Assembly: GCF_003675855.1 (NCBI RefSeq)
Contig: NZ_RCIH01000001.1
Span: forward strand, 496,001-560,000
From: Halostella salina
GTDB lineage: Archaea > Halobacteriota > Halobacteria > Halobacteriales > Natronoarchaeaceae
Length of the DNA: 64,000 nucleotides
Direction: 5' to 3'
The notes under the pieces are model-generated. The model ran no database searches, was not told the DNA's origin, and saw only the letters and a program-made list of their open reading frames with translations. Below, piece after piece: positions 58,474 through 64,000 of the stretch (position 1 is the stretch's first letter; each line of letters begins with the position of its first letter). Both the position numbers and the translations under genes were made by a program.

Positions 58474-60026
58474 TCTCCCCCCGCGAGAACTGGCGCGTCG
58501 TGATGCTCGTCGTCCTGCTGGTGCTCAGCACGGTCGCGCTGTTCGTCCCCGGCGGCGTCGTCGCCGGCGGCGACGGCAACCAGTCGGTCGGGAGCGACGG
58601 GCCGACGAACCTCCAGTACGGCATCGAACTCGACGGCGGTGCCCGGATCCGCGCGCCGCCGGTCGGGATGACCGCGGAGGATGCGCAGTTCGACACCGAG
58701 AGCGTCGTCGAGCGCGAGGTCGCGAACGAACTCGGGCTCCGCGGTATCGACGTGCGGGCCGACCGGGGCGCCGGCACCGTCGAGGTGTTCAACGCCAGCG
58801 TGAGCGAGGACGAGTTCGCGGCCGCGCTGAATGCCTCCGGCGTCTCCTACGGCGAGATACGCGACGGCGTCACCGAACAGACCCGGCAGGGGATCGTCGA
58901 CGTCGTCAACAGCAAGATCTCCGAGTCCGGGCTCGCGGGCGGCTCCGTCAACCAGCTGACGACCGCCTCTGGCGAGCATTACATCATCGTCGTGGCCCCC
59001 AACTACGACCGGCAGGAGCTACGTGACCTCCTGAGCGAGCGCGGAGACGTGCGCATCGAGGCCCGCTACCCGGTCGAGACCAACGGGACGACCGAGTACC
59101 GCAGCGAGACGGTACTCCAGCAGGAGGACCTCCAGTCGGTCGGCCAGGCCCAGTCCAACGACGACAACGACGGCTACCACGTCTCGGTCACGCTCCGGGA
59201 GCAGGCCGCCAGTGACTTTTCCAGCGTCCTGAACGACGCCGGCTTCACCGAGGCTCGCGGGATCAGTAACTGCCAGCCCGGAGCCGGCCCGAACGGCTCC
59301 GACGCCGGATACTGCCTCCAGACCGTCGTCGACGGCGAGGTCGTGTACAGCGCCGGCGTCCGTCGGAACCTCGCAACCAGCATCCGGGACGGCGACTTCA
59401 ACCGCGACCCCACCTTCCGGATGACGACCACGAGCCAGCAGGAGGCCCAGGACCTGCAGATCAACCTCCGCGCCGGTCGCCTGCCCGCGCCGCTCGACTT
59501 CACCGAGTCTCAGGAGTCGTACGTCGAGCCGTCGCTGGCCGACCGGTTCAAGATGAACTCGCTGATCACGGGGATCATCGCCGTCATCGCGGTCAGCCTC
59601 ACGGTGTACTTCCGGTACGGGAACGCCCGCGTCGCGGCCCCGATGATCGTCACCGCGCTGTCGGAAGTCGTCATCCTGCTCGGGTTCTCGGCGGCGATCC
59701 AGTATCCGCTGGACCTCTCGGTGATCGCCGGGTTCATCGCCGTCATCGGGACGGGGGTGGACGACCTGATCATCATCGCCGACGGGGTGATGTCGGAGGG
59801 TGACGTCGACTCCAGCCGGGTGTTCCAGAACCGCTTCCGGAAGGCGTTCTGGGTGATCGGCGCGGCCGCCGCGACGACCATCGTGGCGATGAGCCCCCTC
59901 GCCGTGCTCAGCCTCGGCGACCTCCAGGGCTTCGCCATCATCACCATCCTCGGCGTCATCGTCGGCGTCGTCATCACCCGCCCGGCGTACGGTGACATCC
60001 TCCGGGAACTGCTGACGGACAAGTAA
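58470..60026 (+). CDS. secD: Preprotein translocase accessory subunit SecD
   Basis: 518 aa. First membrane helix (about 10-28), a large extracytoplasmic P1 domain (GIELDGGARIRAPPVGMTAED...), SecD motif region LRAGRLPAPLDF, then five membrane helices with AVIGTGVDDLIIIADGVMSE. ATGA overlap with secF. Complete. Confidence 0.94.
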   Translation: MISPRENWRVVMLVVLLVLSTVALFVPGGVVAGGDGNQSVGSDGPTNLQYGIELDGGARIRAPPVGMTAEDAQFDTESVVEREVANELGLRGIDVRADRGAGTVEVFNASVSEDEFAAALNASGVSYGEIRDGVTEQTRQGIVDVVNSKISESGLAGGSVNQLTTASGEHYIIVVAPNYDRQELRDLLSERGDVRIEARYPVETNGTTEYRSETVLQQEDLQSVGQAQSNDDNDGYHVSVTLREQAASDFSSVLNDAGFTEARGISNCQPGAGPNGSDAGYCLQTVVDGEVVYSAGVRRNLATSIRDGDFNRDPTFRMTTTSQQEAQDLQINLRAGRLPAPLDFTESQESYVEPSLADRFKMNSLITGIIAVIAVSLTVYFRYGNARVAAPMIVTALSEVVILLGFSAAIQYPLDLSVIAGFIAVIGTGVDDLIIIADGVMSEGDVDSSRVFQNRFRKAFWVIGAAAATTIVAMSPLAVLSLGDLQGFAIITILGVIVGVVITRPAYGDILRELLTDK

Positions 60027-60057
60027 CCCGTCGGCAGCCGTCGCCGACTGCTCCCGA

Positions 60058-60705
60058 TCAGAAGTCGTCCAGTCCCGACTGTTCTGCTGCCGCGAGAGCG
60101 TCCTCGCACGTCCCCCACGTCTCCCGCGCGAACGGTGGGAGTGCCCCGTTCTCGGCGACGTAGTCGGCCAGAAACTCGCGGGTGGTCGGGTCGCTCGGGT
60201 AGCCGCTGCCGACCGCGCCGAACTCGTCGCCGTAGCGCGCCATCTGGGCGTCGCGCTCGACTTTCGCCACGACGCTGGCCGCGCCGACGACCGCGTGGCG
60301 CTCGTCGGCTCCGTGTTCCGCCGTCAGGTCGACCGAGGCGGCCAGTTCGTCGGCAACCCGCCGTGCGAACCGCGCCTCGCTGGTGTCGCAGGCGTCGACG
60401 ACGCCGCGCATGCCCTCGGCGGCGACCGCAGCGAGCGCCTCGGCCTGCGCGGCGACCGTGAGGGTGTTCATGTCCGTCTCGGGCGCGTCGATCCGGTCCG
60501 GCGGGACCTCCGCGACGCCGACCTGTACGCCGTCCGCATCGCGCAGTCGCCCGGCCAGTTCCTCGCGGCGTTCGGGGGCGAGCCGCTTTGAGTCGTCGAC
60601 GCCGTCGGGCAGCGCGGCCGGGTCGTCGACCGCGACCGCCGCCGCGAACATCGACCCGAGCGCCGGCCCTCGGCCCGCCTCGTCAGCACCGAACACGCCG
60701 GTCAT
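60058..60705 (-). CDS. rnhB: Ribonuclease HII
   Basis: 215 aa. Catalytic DEAGRG at residues 8-13 (FGADEAGRGPALGS), Asp in VVDACDTSEARF, and VGAASVVAKVERDAQM; C-terminal SGYPSDPTTREFL. Removes RNA from RNA-DNA hybrids. Convergent with secD. The length fits archaeal RNase HII. Confidence 0.94.
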   Translation of the reverse strand: MTGVFGADEAGRGPALGSMFAAAVAVDDPAALPDGVDDSKRLAPERREELAGRLRDADGVQVGVAEVPPDRIDAPETDMNTLTVAAQAEALAAVAAEGMRGVVDACDTSEARFARRVADELAASVDLTAEHGADERHAVVGAASVVAKVERDAQMARYGDEFGAVGSGYPSDPTTREFLADYVAENGALPPFARETWGTCEDALAAAEQSGLDDF

Positions 60706-60794
60706 GGCCGCTTCTCGTCGGAGCGATGGAAAACCGTTTGCGGTTGCCGGCGCTGGCGAGCGGTCGACGTGCGCGAAAGAACGGGCGGGTTGAC

Positions 60795-60962
60795 TCAGTC
60801 GTCGTCGGCGTGCGGGACTGCGGGTTCGCGGTCGGCGAGGTCCTCCCTCTCCTCGGCGTCTTCCTCGTCGGGTTCGTACGCGAGTTCGCGCTCGTGTTCG
60901 GTTATCTCATAGTGGTGGCACATCGGGCATCGCCCCGTGTGATGGTATGGCGTGACGCGCAA
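60795..60962 (-). CDS. Small Cys/His-motif acidic protein
   Basis: 55 aa from TTG 60962: MRVTPYHHTGRCPMCHHYEI followed by a very acidic tail (YEPDEEDAEEREDLADREP). CPMC with flanking His pairs suggests one zinc site. ATG 60923 inside the motif (MCHHYE) is an alternative start and would fit the CCTTTTTGC promoter-like box better, but would lose the first Cys. Function unknown; lies between rnhB and pus10 on the same strand. Confidence 0.5.
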   Translation of the reverse strand: MRVTPYHHTGRCPMCHHYEITEHERELAYEPDEEDAEEREDLADREPAVPHADDD

Positions 60963-61014
60963 AAAGGTTCGGCCAGCGTCAGCGCCGTACCGCGCTCCCC
61001 CGGTTCCGCCCGGG

Positions 61015-62313
61015 CTACTCCCGGAGGTACTCGGGGTCGTCGAACGGTTCGTCCTCGCCCCGCACGTCGAGCACGTCCAGCGCCGTCACCTCGGCGTCGA
61101 CGCCGAGCAGGTCGGCGAGGCTCGGCTCCGTGCGGCCGCCGTCGCCGCTGACGAGTTCCTTCACGTACAGCCCGCCCTCCCCGTGGAGTTCGAGGGTCGC
61201 GTGCGTCCCGTCGTCGAGTTCCGCCTCGATGTCGTACACCTCCCGAGTCCGGGTGACGCTCGCGCGGCGGTGGTCGACGCGCTCCGGGGTGAACTGCTCG
61301 ACGGTCGCCCCGTCGAGGTCCGCGACGGCCTCGGCCAGCGCGTCCGGCGCGACGGCGTCCCCGAACGCAACGTCCATCCGGTAGGTCTTGCTCGCGTCGA
61401 GTTCCTTCACGCGCTCGACCATCTCGTGGGTCGCCAGCGCGAGGTGCCGGACCTCCGCCTTGCCGTCAGCGGCCTCGTTGATCCGTGCCTGCAGGTCGTC
61501 GGTGTCTGGACTCCGCCGCCCGGGCGCTTTCACTTCGACGACGAACGGGCGGCCCGATTCGAGCATCCGGGCGTCCACGTCCTCGCGCCCAGCGCCGTGG
61601 AAGACGGCCTCCTCGCCCTCCATCGCCTCGCGGACGTGGGGCGCGACCAGCTCCTCGACGCTCTCGTCGTACAGGTAGCCGCTGCCGCCGCAGTAGTCGC
61701 AGGGCTCCTCGCCGTCGTCGCCGAGCTGTTTCCCGCTGCCGCCGCACTCCCGGCAGGGCCACTCCGTCTGGGGGATGTCCCGCTGCAGCTTCCGGTAGCG
61801 CCCGTAGACGAACGCCGGGTTGACCTGCACCTCGACGTCGCCCTCGCGTTCGAGGTTCAACAGCGCCAGCACGTCCGGCCGGTCGAAGTCCACCTCGGTG
61901 TCGGTCAGCCGCCCGACGCGCTTGCCGACCTCGCGATTGAACTCGGATTTGAACGACTCGCCCGCGTCCTCGGGCAGGCCTGCTTCCTCGCGGAGCAGGC
62001 GCTCGTTCTCCTCGACCAGCGGCGGGACGCGCGTCCCGACCTGATACGTCCCGAACTCGACCCCATCGACGGCCTCGGCGACGCGTTCGGCCCACTCGTC
62101 GAACTGCCCGGCGTACCCCTCGCACACCCAGCAGTCGGCCGGGTCCGGGGCGTCGTAGTCCTCGTCGTCCGCCAGCGCGGCGGCCACCCGCAGGCCCTTG
62201 CCGCGCTCGGCGTTCGTCAGCCCGAAGCTCCGGTCCGCGAACGGCCGCCCCAGACAGGCGTCGCAGACCGGTCCCGCGTCGGCGACGGCGCGGGCGTCCT
62301 CGATAACGCTCAT
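61015..62313 (-). CDS. pus10: tRNA pseudouridine synthase Pus10
   Basis: 432 aa starting MSVIEDARAVADAGPVCDAC. N-terminal zinc CxxC pairs (CDAC, CWVC) and THUMP-like region, then an unusual CRECGGSG...CDYCGGSG insert (about residues 190-215), then the catalytic block GREDVDARMLESGRPFVVEVKAPG and KTYRMDVAFGD. Makes pseudouridine 54 (and 55) in archaeal tRNA. Divergent from trmY, whose product methylates pseudouridine 54. Confidence 0.92.
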   Translation of the reverse strand: MSVIEDARAVADAGPVCDACLGRPFADRSFGLTNAERGKGLRVAAALADDEDYDAPDPADCWVCEGYAGQFDEWAERVAEAVDGVEFGTYQVGTRVPPLVEENERLLREEAGLPEDAGESFKSEFNREVGKRVGRLTDTEVDFDRPDVLALLNLEREGDVEVQVNPAFVYGRYRKLQRDIPQTEWPCRECGGSGKQLGDDGEEPCDYCGGSGYLYDESVEELVAPHVREAMEGEEAVFHGAGREDVDARMLESGRPFVVEVKAPGRRSPDTDDLQARINEAADGKAEVRHLALATHEMVERVKELDASKTYRMDVAFGDAVAPDALAEAVADLDGATVEQFTPERVDHRRASVTRTREVYDIEAELDDGTHATLELHGEGGLYVKELVSGDGGRTEPSLADLLGVDAEVTALDVLDVRGEDEPFDDPEYLRE

Positions 62314-62403
62314 ACCCGTGTGCAGACGGGGCGGCGGTAACTGCCTTGCCATTCGGCGGGCGGGATAGCCGACGCTATAACCCCGGCCCGCCACGGCTCC
62401 CGT

Positions 62404-63000
62404 ATGCGCCAGTTCATCGTGCTGGGCCACGACGCCCCGACCACGGCCGACTTCGCGCTCGACGACATCACCGGCGGCGCGGGCCGCCTCGACGTGCTCT
62501 GTCGCTGTGTCAACAGCGCCTTCTTCCTCTCCCACGACATCCGCGAGGCCGTCCGCGTCCACCTCGTCCTCGCCGACGAGTTCACCGTCACCTTCGACGG
62601 CGCGGACCTCCGCCGGCTCAACCCCGACGAACGCTCCACCGCGGCGCTGGTCCGCGGCGCGCTGGAGCAACGCGAGGAGGCGATCGGCCACATGCCGGTC
62701 GAGACGAGTCCCGGCGTCTCGCTGACCCGCCGCGGCTTCGAGCCGGTGCTTTCCGAGGTCGCGAGCGAGAGCGCGGTCGTCCAGCTCCACGAGAACGGCG
62801 ACCCGGTCGTCGACGTCGAACCGCCCGCAGACGCCGCGTTCGTCCTCTCGGACCACCACGACTTCGCCGACGACGAGGCCGACCTGCTGGCCGACGCCGC
62901 CGACCATCGCGTCCGGCTCGGTCCCGAGCGCCTGCACGCCGACCACGCGATCACCGTCGCACACAACTACCTCGACACCGGCGGCTTCGCCGAGTACTGA
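62404..63000 (+). CDS. trmY: tRNA pseudouridine-54 N1-methyltransferase TrmY
   Basis: 198 aa. [22 protein letters not shown] start, SPOUT-fold methyltransferase with [16 protein letters not shown] and [14 protein letters not shown] at the knot. Converts pseudouridine 54 to m1-pseudouridine using AdoMet. Divergent neighbour of pus10, whose product supplies its substrate. Promoter region of about 90 bp between the two starts. Confidence 0.93.
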   Translation: MRQFIVLGHDAPTTADFALDDITGGAGRLDVLCRCVNSAFFLSHDIREAVRVHLVLADEFTVTFDGADLRRLNPDERSTAALVRGALEQREEAIGHMPVETSPGVSLTRRGFEPVLSEVASESAVVQLHENGDPVVDVEPPADAAFVLSDHHDFADDEADLLADAADHRVRLGPERLHADHAITVAHNYLDTGGFAEY

Positions 63001-63089
63001 ACGCCGGCGGCGAGGCCTCTCCACCGAGAACCGCCGGCCGTCGTCCGTTTCGCAACCGTTAAAAACGACCCCGCCATTGACTCATACGC

Positions 63090-63162
63090 GGGCCGGTGGG
63101 GTAGCTTGGTATCCTTCGGCCTTCGGGTGGCCGTAACCGCGATTCGAATTCGCGCCGGCCCA
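63090..63162 (+). tRNA. tRNA-Pro (anticodon CGG)
   Basis: 73 nt. Acceptor GGGCCGG/CCGGCCC, discriminator A, anticodon stem CGGCC/GGCCG with loop TTCGGGT (anticodon CGG, G37), T arm CGCGATTCGAATTCGCG. Promoter-like CCGTTAAAAACG about 22-33 bp upstream. Complete, no intron. Confidence 0.95.
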
Positions 63163-63601
63163 CTTCTGCCCGTGTTTTCTGAAAGTCGAGGATAATCCCC
63201 GTATAGCTTGGGGTTCAGGTGTTCGTTCACCGGTTTGGGCTGGGAGAGTCGAACATGACTCATGTTGGCGGTGGCGCTTGCTGGCGGTTTTCAGAGAGTC
63301 GGCGTAGTGAAAGTGGGGGTTCGGTGGTTGTTGAGAAGTGGGTAACACTGAACCTGACCGCGGGCATGGGGTGCAGGGCTGCTACTCTGCGTTAACGGTG
63401 GTATGGTCGTACTGGCAGTCCGTGGTTTGTTCTGTTAGTGTCCTGTGTTCGCGCTCATTCACCGTGTTGACTCGGGGCGATAACATCACGCGGTCACTGT
63501 GGGCGGTAACATTTCTTGGTCACTGTGAGTGATCGCAGTGGGTGGCTGGGGAGGACACGGTTCCTGACCGCGCGGCGTTGACAAGAAAAGAGTCTCCGAC
63601 G
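63163..63601. other. Low-coding region after tRNA-Pro with a 26-bp tandem repeat
   Basis: 439 bp, lower GC than the chromosome, no gene I can support. A 26-bp unit is tandemly duplicated at 63476-63501 and 63502-63527 (21 of 26 identical, both ending GGTCACTGTG). The composition change directly after a tRNA suggests the edge of an integrated element. Confidence 0.5.
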
Positions 63602-64000
63602 TCAGGGTTGAACGTCGCTACCAGCTGCGAATCCGAGTGTCATCTGGAACTCTTCGCGCGAGCTTATGTCCACGACTTCACCGTCGCTGTCGTCGCCGTC
63701 GTCAGCTTCGGCTTCGGCTTCGGCTTCGGCTTCGGCTTCGGCGTCCATGATATCCTGGATCGCCTTGTTCGTCGTCTCGCACGTCAGTGTCACCCATGGT
63801 TCATCGATCTTAGTCATTGAAGCGACGTCGCTCGCGTCCGCGCCGAGCGCGGAGCGAAGTATCGTCGCGTACACATCGCTGACCGGGAGTCCGTCCTGTT
63901 CTGCGAGGTTTTCAGCAGTCTTGGCGGCGTCGAAGGGCTTCACAGCGGTTTCGAGTGTGTCGGTGTCGTGTGCGGTCGTCTCGATCGTGTCGCCTCTGCT
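63602..64000 (-). CDS. Unknown protein with (Glu-Ala)n tract, 5' end outside window
   Basis: The minus frame is open from the stop at 63602 to the right edge (132 residues visible; a GTG at 63943 is a possible internal start). Sequence includes AVKPFDAAKTAENLAEQDGL, MTKIDEPWVTLTCETTNKAIQ, then DAEAEAEAEAEAEADDGDD and a tail VVDISSREEFQMTLGF. The helical body and acidic repeat do not match a family I know. The hexanucleotide repeat encoding Glu-Ala lies at about 63702-63748. Could belong to an element inserted at tRNA-Pro. Confidence 0.45.
   Translation of the reverse strand, partial: SRGDTIETTAHDTDTLETAVKPFDAAKTAENLAEQDGLPVSDVYATILRSALGADASDVASMTKIDEPWVTLTCETTNKAIQDIMDAEAEAEAEAEAEADDGDDSDGEVVDISSREEFQMTLGFAAGSDVQP
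63702..63748 (+). repeat. GGCTTC hexanucleotide repeat
   Basis: Six or seven tandem copies of GGCTTC (variants at the ends) encode the Glu-Ala run on the minus strand. In-frame unit length, so expansion changes length of the tract only. Confidence 0.75.

Noticed and set aside
63476-63527. CRISPR array start
   Set aside because: Two contiguous, imperfect 26-bp units without spacers.
63702-63748. Phase-variable on/off switch by the GGCTTC repeat
   Set aside because: Six-base units cannot shift the reading frame.

Overview
The window is from an extremely halophilic archaeon (class Halobacteria). The evidence is high GC, strongly acidic proteins, many leaderless starts behind TATA-like boxes, Tat-type lipoproteins, and a set of archaeal genes: proteasome-activating nucleotidase (PAN), aIF5B, NOB1, Pus10/TrmY, pyruvoyl arginine decarboxylase and MptA. 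I cannot name a genus.

Layout. 1-11.1 kb is chromosomal housekeeping: HerA-type ATPase (cut by the left edge), UspA, hydrolase, KaiC-like ATPase, NAD kinase, MptA, TrmB regulator, DUF255 thioredoxin-like protein and FxsA. 11.1-31.9 kb is an integrated element inserted at the 3' end of tRNA-Ile(GAT). A perfect 15-bp copy of the tRNA end lies at 31927-31941, directly after a tyrosine recombinase. Its left third has the gene order of a pleolipovirus virion module: small membrane protein, glycosylated spike with C-terminal anchor, two membrane proteins, VP8-type ATPase. The middle is lower-GC cargo: two lipoproteins, a VapBC pair, an M50-like membrane protein, a short integrase, and a restriction-modification locus with a winged-helix regulator. 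The right third holds phiH1-like repressors and a tightly overlapping operon with a viral PCNA, a Dam-type methylase and the integrase.

32-63 kb returns to chromosome: an esterase; an ATP-grasp/GNAT/toroid three-gene operon; an IS200/IS605-type remnant; PDCD5, HisS and TruA; PepF and PAN; a TSUP transporter and arginine decarboxylase; aIF5B; PRC-barrel/NOB1; PGI; SecFD; RNase HII; and a divergent Pus10-TrmY pair that together make m1-pseudouridine 54 of tRNA. At 63.1 kb is tRNA-Pro(CGG), followed by AT-richer sequence that may begin another island.

Most interesting: (1) a restriction-modification locus in which the same 19-bp palindromic box sits at the same orientation and distance (about 50 bp) upstream of the regulator gene and of the endonuclease gene, with a methylase-like partner lacking catalytic motifs; (2) three copies of a modular hairpin element placed 0-4 nt after stop codons of unrelated genes, with compensatory changes in the stem; (3) GGTACC boxes at 11-bp spacing in front of an RHH-wHTH regulator in the provirus; (4) an ORF that would exist only in the circular form of the provirus, reading through attP; (5) a two-tier 15+15 bp perfect palindrome at 47932-48013.
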